A stretch of DNA of 64,000 nucleotides from Mycobacterium lentiflavum (lineage in GTDB: Bacteria > Actinomycetota > Actinomycetes > Mycobacteriales > Mycobacteriaceae): positions 3,782,001 through 3,846,000 of the forward strand of contig NZ_CP092423.2 of assembly GCF_022374895.2 (NCBI RefSeq), written 5' to 3'. This document shows positions 36,030-44,726 of the stretch, one piece after another (the stretch's first letter is position 1; every line of letters starts with the position of its first letter). The notes beneath the pieces are model-generated. The model ran no database searches. It saw only the letters and a program-made list of their open reading frames with translations, and was not told where the DNA came from. A program made the translations under genes and the position numbers.

Positions 36030-36461
36030 TCATGACTTCCGGCAGCCGACCTTGCCGCCCGACACGCGGATGAGCGTCCCGTTGCAGGTGTTCTCCCGGG
36101 CAGGTTCCCCTTCCAGAATGTGCGCACCGACTGGAATGCCGCCCGCGGTCCCCGGCTGGCCGAGACTGCCGCGGTAGTAGTGGTGGCACATATCCATGTC
36201 CCAAACCACGTCGTCCCAAACCACGTCCGGCTGCGGCAGAGGACTGCCGGGACACCAAAGTCGGCTGCACATCGCCAGCCGGTTGCAGATGTGCGTTGAC
36301 GGGTCGGCCTGCGCGCTGCCGGTGCCAAGCCCCAAACTGGTCAATGCCATGGCGCTCGAGAACAATGGTCCGACAATGCTTCGCTGCGTGATGTGTGGTC
36401 CTGATCGAAGTGTCACCGGTGTTGGCATCTTGGACATTGTTGGCTTTGTTCGCACTGGCAT
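36030..36461 (-). CDS. Small secreted cysteine-containing protein, unknown function
   Basis: 143 residues. A long basic N-region precedes a hydrophobic core (IVGPLFSSAMALTSLGLGTG) and an A-x-A site (SAQA-DP), so it is predicted to be exported. The mature ~95 residues have six to seven cysteines (ICNRLAMCSRLWCPG, MCHHYY, NTCNG, GCRKS) and a DVVWD duplication encoded by a 15-bp tandem repeat. The true start could be one of the later ATGs. No family recognised; the cysteine pattern suggests disulfides. Confidence 0.65.
   Translation of the reverse strand: MPVRTKPTMSKMPTPVTLRSGPHITQRSIVGPLFSSAMALTSLGLGTGSAQADPSTHICNRLAMCSRLWCPGSPLPQPDVVWDDVVWDMDMCHHYYRGSLGQPGTAGGIPVGAHILEGEPARENTCNGTLIRVSGGKVGCRKS
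36199..36228. repeat. 15-bp tandem duplication inside the secreted-protein gene
   Basis: TCCCAAACCACGTCG at 36199-36213 is followed immediately by a 14/15 copy at 36214-36228, giving DVVWDDVVWD in the protein. In frame, so tolerated. Confidence 0.85.
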
Positions 36462-36498
36462 CCACGAAAAGCCCAGTATTGGGTTCCCGATCGTTTCA

Positions 36499-36516
36499 CG
36501 AGTAGTGGACTACTCG
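36499..36516. promoter_or_regulatory. 8-2-8 inverted repeat in a divergent intergenic region
   Basis: CGAGTAGT-GG-ACTACTCG, perfect arms, 38 bp upstream of the secreted-protein start on the minus strand and 107 bp upstream of the membrane protein on the plus strand. Operator-like; regulator unknown. Confidence 0.45.
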
Positions 36517-36622
36517 ACCTCGGCTCAATGGGCTGTGCCGCGCGTCTATACGGGCCTGACAATCGAAACCTCGCGACCGTGATGCAAGATGAGCAAATGC
36601 AGCACGATCTCCTGGCCAATAT

Positions 36623-37126
36623 TTGCGCACGCCCGAAGTCGGCTTCACCGTGAACTCCCAGAGCCTGGTCCGGCATCGGCTCGACTACCTGCTGCTGCCA
36701 GCCTTCGTGCTCGGCATCATCAACGCCACCTTGTTGAGTCTGCCGGAGGCCCTTGGTGTTCCCGTCGCCTCCGACAGCCCGTGGCCACCTTTGCGTGCCC
36801 TACACACCTGGGCTGTCGAGCAAGAACCGCAACACCTCGTCATGCCGCCCGCTTTGCGGGCCTCGCTCCTGTACGACGGTTTCGTTCAACTTCCACTGCT
36901 CGTTTTGCTCACCATCGGCGTCTGGAAGCTCAAATCCTGGTCGTGGCTGAGCGCACTGGCAATGGCCTACGCCGTCAGCGCCGTGATGAATATGTACTTC
37001 TACTTCATGCAGACATTCCTCGGACCTGACAGCCCCTCACACCTGGGGACCTACCTGCCACTCAACCTCCCCTGGCTCATCGTGCCGATGCTGGTGGCGT
37101 ACCGCTTCTGGCCGCGCACCGCCTGA
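36623..37126 (+). CDS. Four-helix membrane protein, EXPERA-like
   Basis: Up to 167 residues; a GTG at 36650 is an alternative start. Four hydrophobic helices (LLLPAFVLGIINATLL, LPLLVLLTIGVWKL, LSALAMAYAVSAVMNMYFY, LPWLIVPMLVAYRF) with polar residues between helices 1 and 2. The four-helix spacing and YDGFVQLP/MNMYFYFMQ segments resemble EXPERA/emopamil-binding-type proteins, which bind sterols or similar lipids. That assignment is tentative. Divergent from the secreted protein with an inverted repeat between them. Confidence 0.7.
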   Translation: MRTPEVGFTVNSQSLVRHRLDYLLLPAFVLGIINATLLSLPEALGVPVASDSPWPPLRALHTWAVEQEPQHLVMPPALRASLLYDGFVQLPLLVLLTIGVWKLKSWSWLSALAMAYAVSAVMNMYFYFMQTFLGPDSPSHLGTYLPLNLPWLIVPMLVAYRFWPRTA

Positions 37127-37179
37127 GAAGCAAGCGTTACGCGTGATTCGCAAGGTCAAATGGCATGCCGTGAAACGCT

Positions 37180-37830
37180 TTACGCGATCAGCAAGGCGAC
37201 ACCGCTGTCAGTGACTTCGACACTGACGCAGGAGAGATCGGTGACGACGGCGTCGGCGTCGGCGAGTTCGGCCGCGCCGTGAGTCGTCGTGACGGCTAGC
37301 ACTTGCGCCCCTGCGGCTCGGCCGGCACCGACGCCCGCGGGCGCATCCTCCACTACCAGACACTCGTGTGCCTCGAAGCCCAGCGCAGCGGCCGCCTTCA
37401 GGTAGCTCTCGGGGTCGGGCTTGCCGATTGACACGTCTTCCGCGCCGATCAGCAACATCGGCGCTGGGAGCCGCGCGGCCGCGAGTCGAGCCGCCATCAA
37501 CGAACGGGGCCCGGAGGTCACCGCCGCCCAGTGACCATGCGGTAGGGCATCGAGCACGCGGTGGGCTCCCGGTAGCGCGACGACACCATCGAGATCCGCC
37601 GACGCTTGCAGCGCGAGCAGTCGCGCTGTCGCTGCGGATCGCTGCTGCGGTGCGACGAAGTGCGCGACAGTGTCTTCGGTTCGCCTGCCGTGACAGACCT
37701 TGAGAACCTCGTCATAGGCGACGCCGTATTCGTCGGCCCAGGTGCCCCAGGAGCGTTCGACTGTGGCGGTTGAATCAACCAAGGTGCCATCGATGTCGAA
37801 CAGGACTCTCTTGCCGCGCAGAACCGCCAT
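37180..37830 (-). CDS. HAD-superfamily phosphatase, phosphoglycolate/beta-phosphoglucomutase-like
   Basis: 216 residues. HAD motif I L-F-D-I-D-G-T-L-V-D-S (nucleophile Asp15 region), motif II V-T-S-G, motif III/IV G-K-P-D-P-E-S-Y and V-V-E-D-A-P-A-G-V-G-A. The cap is the small alpha-helical type seen in sugar-phosphate phosphatases. It dephosphorylates a small phospho-metabolite in the cytosol; substrate unknown. ATG 37830 is preferred over an in-frame upstream start at 37971: it begins motif I nine residues later and has TAGGGT eight nt upstream. Confidence 0.88.
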   Translation of the reverse strand: MAVLRGKRVLFDIDGTLVDSTATVERSWGTWADEYGVAYDEVLKVCHGRRTEDTVAHFVAPQQRSAATARLLALQASADLDGVVALPGAHRVLDALPHGHWAAVTSGPRSLMAARLAAARLPAPMLLIGAEDVSIGKPDPESYLKAAAALGFEAHECLVVEDAPAGVGAGRAAGAQVLAVTTTHGAAELADADAVVTDLSCVSVEVTDSGVALLIA

Positions 37831-37844
37831 CGACTGCAACCCTA
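37831..37844 (-). promoter_or_regulatory. -10-like TAGGGT eight nt before the HAD gene start
   Basis: On the minus strand TAGGGT (37844-37839) precedes ATG 37830 by eight nt, the same hexamer as at 4676 and 7620. Suggests a leaderless or near-leaderless transcript. Confidence 0.4.
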
Positions 37845-38289
37845 ATGCGGTAGCGCCCGTGCAGCCGTCGGTGTGTCGTACGGAACAGGCGCGGTCAGCG
37901 GGTCTTTCACCCGTCGTCGGACCCGGCGACCAGAGGCTCGAGGGCGGATGCGGTCGGCCTGGGTTTGCCATCGACGATGGCGACGGGCGATGTCCAGGCC
38001 GGCATCAATCGACCGTTCTGCCCGATACCCGCACGTCAACCCGGTTCTTCGAGACGGCGTCGAGGCGAACGGGAGGCGCCATCCCGCGGGGTTGGTCAAC
38101 GTTGCTAATACGCGAGTTACTCCCTTTTGTAAAGGTGCGTCAAAGGAAATTCCGCTACTTTTGTCCTAATACGTGCCATTCGCGTTGCCCTGATATCATA
38201 CGTTCAATCAACCGCTTGGCCCTCTGCCTGCCGCTACCCAACGACGCAGCGTCAGGCATTTTCAGCGTGGGCGACGAAAGGATTTCTTG
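37845..38289. other. Intergenic region upstream of the methyltransferase
   Basis: 445 bp between divergent genes. The left ~250 bp have normal high GC; from about 38100 the composition becomes AT-richer, continuing into the methyltransferase gene. No intact ORF with family features. AAGGA at 38277-38281 is the downstream gene's ribosome site. Confidence 0.5.
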
Positions 38290-39216
38290 GTGCCAACAGC
38301 CACCAAACAAGCTCAATACGAGTTGATTCACGAGACTTTGCAGCACGGAACAGCAGCACTGGATTTCACCACGTCACTGTTCGAAAAAAGTTACAAATCT
38401 CACTTCCCGGACCACGTCAGCGAGGTGAGTGCCCTCCTGGAGAACGCGTGGAAGTATCTGCTGGGAGCAAGCGACGGACATGATTTATACCAGGTATGCG
38501 CAGAGGTGCATGAGCAGTTCTTCACACCCCAGGGATCCGGGTCATGGTTCAGCGAGGGCTACTCGAGGTACAAGTCACTACGCAAGCCGATACAGGATTT
38601 CAATCATCTCGCGGACGCCATCAAAGGCAGCACCGTGCTCGACTTTGGCTGTGGCCGAGGTCATTTAGCGGCACTGATCGCCCGTGCCGGCTTTGACTGC
38701 TACACGACCGACGTCATGGACTACCGCGGCGAGGAGGCTGGTGTCCTACCCTTCCGGCAGATGGCGTCACCTGTTGACGTCCCCTACCCGGACGACTCGT
38801 TCGACAGTGCGATTGTCAAAACGGTGCTCCATCACGTTGACGAGCCCGACCTGCTTCCGCTGCTGATGAATTTGCGGCGTGTTGCACGGCGGTTGATCAT
38901 CGAGGAGGACACTTACGCCGTCCGCCCAGCGCGCCTCGGAGCTTTAAGAAAACAGGCTGAATTGGCTGAATTCAACAAACTGAATGACAGTGATCAATTC
39001 CGGGCGCTCATGCTGATTGATTTCTTCGGCAATGCCGTTGCCCAGGGCCTCGTCGATATGAATTTCGGCTTTCAGTTCAAGCGGGTCAGCGAATGGCATT
39101 CGATATTTAGTAGCCTTGGCTTCCGGACCGTAGACACCGAAATCGTGGGCTTCCGCCCCGGCAACATTCACAAATGCTGCCAGGTTCGCTTCGTCGTTGA
39201 TCGCGAGGAAGTGTAA
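38290..39216 (+). CDS. Class I SAM-dependent methyltransferase, lower-GC gene
   Basis: 308 residues from GTG 38290 (AAGGA eight nt upstream; TTG 38287 is an alternative). The SAM-binding glycine motif is T-V-L-D-F-G-C-G-R-G-H-L-A-A-L (~120-133). Later motifs are VPYPDDSFDSAIVKTVLHHV and a LRRVARRLIIEED segment, typical of class I methyltransferases; the ~110-residue N-terminal helical extension is not recognised. Codon use is visibly richer in A/T than in neighbours (AAA, AAT, TTT, ATA common), suggesting acquisition. Substrate unknown; small-molecule or lipid targets are both possible. Confidence 0.85.
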   Translation: MPTATKQAQYELIHETLQHGTAALDFTTSLFEKSYKSHFPDHVSEVSALLENAWKYLLGASDGHDLYQVCAEVHEQFFTPQGSGSWFSEGYSRYKSLRKPIQDFNHLADAIKGSTVLDFGCGRGHLAALIARAGFDCYTTDVMDYRGEEAGVLPFRQMASPVDVPYPDDSFDSAIVKTVLHHVDEPDLLPLLMNLRRVARRLIIEEDTYAVRPARLGALRKQAELAEFNKLNDSDQFRALMLIDFFGNAVAQGLVDMNFGFQFKRVSEWHSIFSSLGFRTVDTEIVGFRPGNIHKCCQVRFVVDREEV

Positions 39217-39224
39217 GGAACAGG

Positions 39225-40538
39225 CTATTTGGCCGGCCGCTCGAGCCCGAGATGATCGCGCAAGGTGGGCCCGGCGTACTCGGTGCGGAATCGGCCGCGC
39301 CGCTGCAGGATGGGCACCACATGCTCGACGAACGTGGTGAGCTCGTGCGGCAATGTCGATCCCATAATCGTGAAGCCGTCGACCGCGCCGGCGTCCTGCC
39401 ACGCAATCACGTGATCGGCCAGCTGCTCGGGCGTGCCGATGAAATGCGTCTGCCCCGCCAGCCCGCCAGTAACCTCCTGGGCGATCTCCCGTAAGGAAGC
39501 CTGGGGCCGCGCACGCGAAGCCGCAAAGAGCTGCTCGGCCCGGCTTGATGGCGCCGACCGCTCCGTCCAAAGTTCGGCGGGCAGCGCCGCGTCGGGGTCG
39601 AAGCCGTCGGGGTCGAGCCCCGCCGTGTAAAGAGTGTTCTGCCAACGAAACTCAGGGTTCTCCAGGTCTTCGAGGCGCTGTGCCCGGGCCCGGGCTTCAG
39701 CCTCGGTGCCGCCGAGCGTGATCATCAACGCGGGCAACACCAGCACCTGATCGGGTTTTCGGCCGATGGCCGCGGCCTGCTCGTGAAGGTTGGCCCGGAA
39801 GGCCACTGCCGCCTCGAGCGAGGGAGGTCCGGAGAAAACCACCTCGGCGTATCGCGCGGCAAGCCCGACGCCCGCCACAGACTGTCCGGCTTGGACGAGC
39901 ACTGGGTGCCCCTGTGGGCTACGCGGAAACGGCTGGACGCCTTCGACGTCGAAGTACTCGCCGTGGAAGCGCGGTGCGTGCAACTTCGCGCGGTCTGCCC
40001 ACACGCCGCGTTCGCGGTCTCCGATGACCGCATCGTCCTCCCAGCTGTCCCATACCTGGGTGACGGCGTCGACGAATTCGTGGGCCTGCGCGTAGCGGTC
40101 GGCGTGCTCGGGGTGGAACCGCTCGCCGAACGCGGCCGCGGCCAGCGGCGTGACCGTGGTGACGATATTCCAGCCGGCGCGGCCGCCGCTGAGGTGATCC
40201 AGCGTCGCGAATCGTCGGGCCAGCTCCCACGGCTTGCTGTAGGTCGTCGAGCCCGTCCCGATCAGCCCGATGCGGTCGGTGACCGCCGCCTGCGCCGAGA
40301 GCACCGATATCGGGTCGAACTGCGTCTGGGGCAGGTACGTGGCGCGATATTCGGCGATGGCGAGGTTGTCGGCCAAAAAGATCGAGTCCATCAATCCGCG
40401 TTCAGCGATCCGCGCGATGTCCGTGTAATAGGACAGGCCCAGGACATTGCGCACATCGCCGTCGACGACGCGCCACGCGGCCTCGTGGTAGCCGTTCGGC
40501 CAGATGAAAGCGTTGAAGTGCAAAGGCCGCGTGTTCAT
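39225..40538 (-). CDS. LLM-class flavin-dependent monooxygenase (NtaA/SnaA/DszA family)
   Basis: 437 residues of the luciferase-like TIM barrel. Visible: HFNAFIWPNGYHEAAWR opening, SVLSAQAAVTDRIGLIGTGSTTY, RRFATLDHLSGGRAGWNIVTT, SPQGHPVLVQAGQS and the C-terminal HEL..FVEHVVPILQRRGRFR. This branch uses reduced FMN from a separate reductase to oxidise chelators, sulfonates or thioheterocycles. ATG 40538 follows GGAGGAG closely. No reductase gene is adjacent. Confidence 0.9.
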   Translation of the reverse strand: MNTRPLHFNAFIWPNGYHEAAWRVVDGDVRNVLGLSYYTDIARIAERGLMDSIFLADNLAIAEYRATYLPQTQFDPISVLSAQAAVTDRIGLIGTGSTTYSKPWELARRFATLDHLSGGRAGWNIVTTVTPLAAAAFGERFHPEHADRYAQAHEFVDAVTQVWDSWEDDAVIGDRERGVWADRAKLHAPRFHGEYFDVEGVQPFPRSPQGHPVLVQAGQSVAGVGLAARYAEVVFSGPPSLEAAVAFRANLHEQAAAIGRKPDQVLVLPALMITLGGTEAEARARAQRLEDLENPEFRWQNTLYTAGLDPDGFDPDAALPAELWTERSAPSSRAEQLFAASRARPQASLREIAQEVTGGLAGQTHFIGTPEQLADHVIAWQDAGAVDGFTIMGSTLPHELTTFVEHVVPILQRRGRFRTEYAGPTLRDHLGLERPAK

Positions 40539-40671
40539 AGGTTCGACTCCTCCGTGCGCGTGAATGCCGACGAGGGAGACGTCGTGGCAATGTCAGTTCA
40601 TCCGGACATGGCGACAGCCCTCGGCATTCTGATGGGGGAACGTGGTCTGAGGTTGAAATAGTCCTTCGTCA

Positions 40672-41805
40672 TCAACTTCCACACATTTCGAAGACGAATT
40701 CGTGCCCGCAGATGCAGATGCGATCACCATCGGCCAGCGTCGCGCTGGCGCGAACGCGCTGATCCGCGACGTCGATCCCGTTTGCTGACCGGAGATCGGT
40801 GATGACAAAGCTGTTGCCGGTGTCGACGATTACCGCGTGGTAGCGGCTGACGGTGTCATCGTCGATGACGATCTCGTTATCGGGCAGGCGGCCGATCCGG
40901 GTGACCGTTCCTCGCAGCGGATGACGATTTCCGCGGGCGTCGCGTAGGTGTGCGACGACCGACCCCTGCTCAACGTCGGTCAGCCGGCGCCGAGTCGCGG
41001 CAGCACGTTTGGCCGTTGCGCGCGCTGCCTGTTGAACGTCTAGCGGCTCTTGGCGAAGGATCCGCTGATGAAGGCGTTGCAATGCGGGGCCGGGGTCGAT
41101 CCCCAAATCGTCGGCGAGCGCGGCCTTCAGCCGACCGTAGGCGCCGAGCGCATCGTATTGGCGTTCCGCCCGGTAGTAGGCGGTCATCAACTGTGCCCAC
41201 AGCGGTTCTCGGTACGGATGCTCGGCCACCAGAGCTTCGAGTTCTCCGATTACGGAATACGTTCGTCCGCAGGCTATTTCGGATTCCGCCCGGGCGGTCA
41301 GTGCCACCAGCTTGTCCTCCGCCAGTGCCGCGGCGAAGGCCTCCACGAATTGAAAGTCGCGCAAATCCTCGAGCACGGGCCCGCGCCACTCGGCCAGGGC
41401 TGCCGACAAGTGGACGCTGGCCTGTTCGAACCGGCCGGCGGCCGCGTCCTCGATTCCTGCTTTTTGTTCGATGGCGAAACGTCCGAAATCGCAATCCTTT
41501 TCAGATACTTCCAACCGATACCCCGGCTGGGCACTGGTCAGGATCGCGGCGGGATCCACGCCGGCGCTGCCTATCAACCGGCGGATCCTGGAGACGTGTG
41601 CATGCAGGCTCGCTCGAGCCTCGGGCGGCGGGTCTTGTTGCCACGCAGCGTCGATCAACGAGTCAATCGCAACGGTGCGGTTTCGGTTGATCAGCAACAC
41701 GGCCAACACCGCACGCTGTTTTGCCGGGCCCAGCGGCAGATCGGTACCGTCGGCGCCCACCTGCAACGGCCCCAAGAGCCCAAACCGGAGCGCACCGTGG
41801 TTCAT
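40672..41805 (-). CDS. EmbR-like regulator: winged helix + BTAD + FHA
   Basis: 377 residues. OmpR/PhoB-type winged helix (~1-95; LRFGLLGPLQV opening, AVLLINRNRTVAIDSLIDAAW), bacterial transcriptional activation (BTAD) helices (~95-245; AEHPYREPLWAQLMTAYYRAERQYDAL), then a C-terminal FHA domain (~280-375) with phospho-threonine-binding residues G-R-x-x-x-N, S-R-Y-H and S-A-N-G. This is the EmbR architecture and length. It starts six bp after the stop of the PknH-like kinase, so the kinase that can phosphorylate it is co-transcribed. In M. tuberculosis PknH phosphorylates EmbR; regulation of cell-wall genes here is inference. Confidence 0.92.
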   Translation of the reverse strand: MNHGALRFGLLGPLQVGADGTDLPLGPAKQRAVLAVLLINRNRTVAIDSLIDAAWQQDPPPEARASLHAHVSRIRRLIGSAGVDPAAILTSAQPGYRLEVSEKDCDFGRFAIEQKAGIEDAAAGRFEQASVHLSAALAEWRGPVLEDLRDFQFVEAFAAALAEDKLVALTARAESEIACGRTYSVIGELEALVAEHPYREPLWAQLMTAYYRAERQYDALGAYGRLKAALADDLGIDPGPALQRLHQRILRQEPLDVQQAARATAKRAAATRRRLTDVEQGSVVAHLRDARGNRHPLRGTVTRIGRLPDNEIVIDDDTVSRYHAVIVDTGNSFVITDLRSANGIDVADQRVRASATLADGDRICICGHEFVFEMCGS

Positions 41806-41811
41806 CAGCAC

Positions 41812-43221
41812 TCACCACAGGTACACACGCGCGCTGCTTCCGCCGATACAGGTGATCCAGCTGTCCCCCGGCTGTTGCTGGCAGTGCATCAGGAAGTTGG
41901 AGCCGTTGCACAGCGCGCCGGGGACGGACTTGCAGTCAACGGCACCGGGCGCCGACACGGCCCGTGGTAGCGGGCTGGCGTTGCCGTATTCAGCCCAGTA
42001 GGTGGTCAGCACGCTGTTGGCGAAAAGACATGAGGTCTCGGGTGTCCCACGGCCGGCTCGGCTGCCAAAGCCCGTGGCGTTCGGCAAGGAGAAGCCCTGA
42101 TCGCAGGACTGATGCAGGGTGCTCAGGTCGGGACCGGTCACCAATGGGGGCTGCGCGGCACGTGCGGCCGGCGTGTCCCGCTGCGCGGCCGGCCCTCGCG
42201 CGAACAGGCCGATGTCCAAGGCGATGCCCCCGAGCACCAGAGCCGCCGTGGCCGCGATCACGGCGGGCAGCACCCACCGACGCTTGCCTGGATTCGGGTC
42301 GCGCGGCCCCACATGCATTGACGGGACGTCCGCGGCAATCGGCCGAGTGTCTTCTACCAATGCGCCGACCGCCGACGCCATGACGTCGGTCAGGTCGTCT
42401 CCACTTCCCAACGCGCGCTGCGCCGCCCGGGCCAGAGCGCCCGCCGTCCCGTAGCGGTCTTCGGGGTGTTTGGCCATCCCGCGGGCGATGACGTCGTCCA
42501 GCGCGACCGGAACCCGCGGATTCGCCGCGCTCGGCCGTGGCGGTGGCAAAGCAAGGTGGGCCGCCACCAGATGCTCAATGCTGTCACCGGCAAACGGGGC
42601 GTCGGCCGTGAGCGCCTCGTACAACACGCATGCCAATGAATAGACGTCGACCGCGGGCGTGGCTATCGCGTCGCGGAACCGTTCGGGCGCCATGTAATTC
42701 AAGGTGCCGATCTGCGTCCCGACCGTCGTCAACCGCGGATCGCCCCTGCCCTCGGCGATTCCGAAGTCGACGAGATACACGAAATCGGCGGGGGTGACGA
42801 TGATGTTCTGCGGCTTGACGTCTCGATGGATCAATCCCTCGGCGTGGGCCGCATCCAGAGCGGCAGCGACCTGACTGATGATGGCCACCGCGCGTAAGGG
42901 AGCCAGCGGGCCGTTCGCGATCAAGTCGAGCAGCGTCTGTCCCTGTACCAAGCGCATCTCGATATAGAGACTGCCGTCGATCTCGCCCCAGTCGTGGATC
43001 GGAATGACGTGTGGTTCCTGCAGAATCGCCGCTGCCTGCGACTCTCGCTGAAATCGGGTGCGAAATGTGGGATTGGTCGAAAGCTCGTCGGCCAGGATCT
43101 TGACCGCGACCGTTCGCTGCTTGCCGGTGTCGAGGGCTTCGTAGACCGCCCCGCCCCCGCCCTTGCCGAGCAGGCGCGTGAGGTTGTATTTGCCGAACGT
43201 CATACCGACGCGCGAGTCCAC
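41812..43221 (-). CDS. PknH-like transmembrane Ser/Thr protein kinase
   Basis: 469 residues from GTG 43221 (AAGGGG seven nt upstream), giving the typical V-D-S-R-V-G-x-x-F-G-x-Y start; an ATG at 43203 is an alternative. Kinase landmarks: GKGGGGAVYEA, Lys41 (VAVKIL), H-R-D-V-K-P-Q-N, L-V-D-F-G-I-A, YMAPERF. A membrane helix (VLPAVIAATAALVLGGIALDIGLF) is followed by a ~100-residue outer domain with about seven cysteines, much shorter than and unlike the PknH sensor. The cognate EmbR-like FHA protein gene follows directly. Divergent from the exported beta-propeller operon. Confidence 0.92.
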   Translation of the reverse strand: MDSRVGMTFGKYNLTRLLGKGGGGAVYEALDTGKQRTVAVKILADELSTNPTFRTRFQRESQAAAILQEPHVIPIHDWGEIDGSLYIEMRLVQGQTLLDLIANGPLAPLRAVAIISQVAAALDAAHAEGLIHRDVKPQNIIVTPADFVYLVDFGIAEGRGDPRLTTVGTQIGTLNYMAPERFRDAIATPAVDVYSLACVLYEALTADAPFAGDSIEHLVAAHLALPPPRPSAANPRVPVALDDVIARGMAKHPEDRYGTAGALARAAQRALGSGDDLTDVMASAVGALVEDTRPIAADVPSMHVGPRDPNPGKRRWVLPAVIAATAALVLGGIALDIGLFARGPAAQRDTPAARAAQPPLVTGPDLSTLHQSCDQGFSLPNATGFGSRAGRGTPETSCLFANSVLTTYWAEYGNASPLPRAVSAPGAVDCKSVPGALCNGSNFLMHCQQQPGDSWITCIGGSSARVYLW

Positions 43222-43451
43222 GGCTATCCCCTTGATTCCTTCGGATACCGACGCAGTATCTCGCTCACGGCCCGCCAATGCACCCATTTGCTGCGCAAGC
43301 CTGGGCTGCGGGTCGACGCCCCGACACAAGCCCAACGCAAGAAACGCGCAAGGCATCCGGCGCAGCGTCTAGGTGACCGGGCACCGCAGCCCGCTGGCAA
43401 ATAACCCGCCCACCGGAGCCCAGATCCGGCCACGATTTTAAGGACACCAAT

Positions 43452-44711
43452 ATGATCACGACATCGCATCACGCACACCCCGCGCCGCGAAACGGCGCCC
43501 CGCGTAACGCCCGTTCGCGCAGCGGGTTTAGGCGACGGATGGAGATGACGACGCTCGCGCTGACGGCAATGACGACGCTCGCGGCGGGGATCGCCCCGTC
43601 GCCGACCGCACATGCCGAGCCCGCGCCGGCAATGGCCGCCCACGGCATCGAGGCCCCTCTCGAGACCGTTCCCTGGTCGCAGGTGGGTCCGGGGTGGATG
43701 CTCGCGATGTGGAGCCCGGTTCCAGGCTTGCACCCCGGGGAAATGCCACCGCCCGGTTCACCGACCTGGCAGACGGCCAGCACGACGTTGTACCTGGTCG
43801 ATCCCGCGGGTGGCCGCTACCCGATCACTACCTTCCCGCCGCCGGGTGAGGGTTCGAGCCCGAAGTTGGTCGACTGGTCGGGCGACGGCACCCGCGCCCT
43901 GTTCGTCACCGGCGAGAAAAGCCACCGGGCGATCACCGAAGTCGACCTGCGCACCGGCGCCAAGAAGACGTTCACCGTCGAAGGCAACAACGTCGCCGCG
44001 AGCTATACGCGCCCCGACGGCAAGGCAATCCTGCTGGACAGGTGGAACGCCTCGGAGCCCGAATCGCTCGAACGCGTCGACCTCGCGGGCAGCCACCAGC
44101 TGACATATCCGGTGGACCAACACGTCCAGGGTTTTCTGTCCACCCGGGACGGCACCCAGTTGGTGCTGGGCACGAAGTCCGGTCTCACCCTGATGAGCAA
44201 CGACGGGACCCCCGGCAACGCTTTGCCGCTCGCCGGCCAGAAGGACTGCACACCGATGCGGTGGTGGGACCCGGACTCGAAGATCGCCCTCACCCGCTGC
44301 GGTAGTTCCAAGGGGTCACAGCTGTGGCTGGTCCCCATCGACGGCCAGACACCGACCGCGCTCACCGCGCCCAACGACGGCCACGGCCCTGACTACGGTG
44401 ACTTGAACGCGTGGCAGCTTCCGGCAGGAACCTTCCTGCAGGCCGCCGGCGCGTGCGGCGTCGTGTACGTCGCCAAGCTCAACGACGACGGCACGACCTC
44501 ACCGGTGGCGGTGCCTGACGTGAAAAGCGGCAGCGTCGTCGTCGTCGGCGTCAACGGCGGTGACCTCGATCTCCAAGCCCGAGCCGGCTGCGGGAGCGGC
44601 CAGTCACTGATCGACTACAACCCCACGGCCGGCACCTCGACGGTGCTGCTCGGGCCGACCGTCAACGGCGGCGGAGTCGTCAGCGCAGTGCCCTACCCGG
44701 GCCAGAGGTAG
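43452..44711 (+). CDS. Exported TolB/WD-like beta-propeller protein
   Basis: 419 residues, with AAGGA ten nt before ATG 43452. An N-terminal R-R-R basic region and hydrophobic segment (LALTAMTTLAAGIAPSPTAHA) form a signal peptide, possibly Tat-like. The rest is repeating four-stranded blades with S-x-D/G-D-G-T motifs (VDWSGDGTRALFV, YTRPDGKAILL, STRDGTQLVLG), as in TolB/WD40-like propellers. Likely a periplasmic binding or scaffold protein. First gene of a four-gene plus-strand operon facing away from the PknH-like kinase. Confidence 0.8.
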   Translation: MITTSHHAHPAPRNGAPRNARSRSGFRRRMEMTTLALTAMTTLAAGIAPSPTAHAEPAPAMAAHGIEAPLETVPWSQVGPGWMLAMWSPVPGLHPGEMPPPGSPTWQTASTTLYLVDPAGGRYPITTFPPPGEGSSPKLVDWSGDGTRALFVTGEKSHRAITEVDLRTGAKKTFTVEGNNVAASYTRPDGKAILLDRWNASEPESLERVDLAGSHQLTYPVDQHVQGFLSTRDGTQLVLGTKSGLTLMSNDGTPGNALPLAGQKDCTPMRWWDPDSKIALTRCGSSKGSQLWLVPIDGQTPTALTAPNDGHGPDYGDLNAWQLPAGTFLQAAGACGVVYVAKLNDDGTTSPVAVPDVKSGSVVVVGVNGGDLDLQARAGCGSGQSLIDYNPTAGTSTVLLGPTVNGGGVVSAVPYPGQR

Positions 44712-44726
44712 TGGACGGACACCGAC

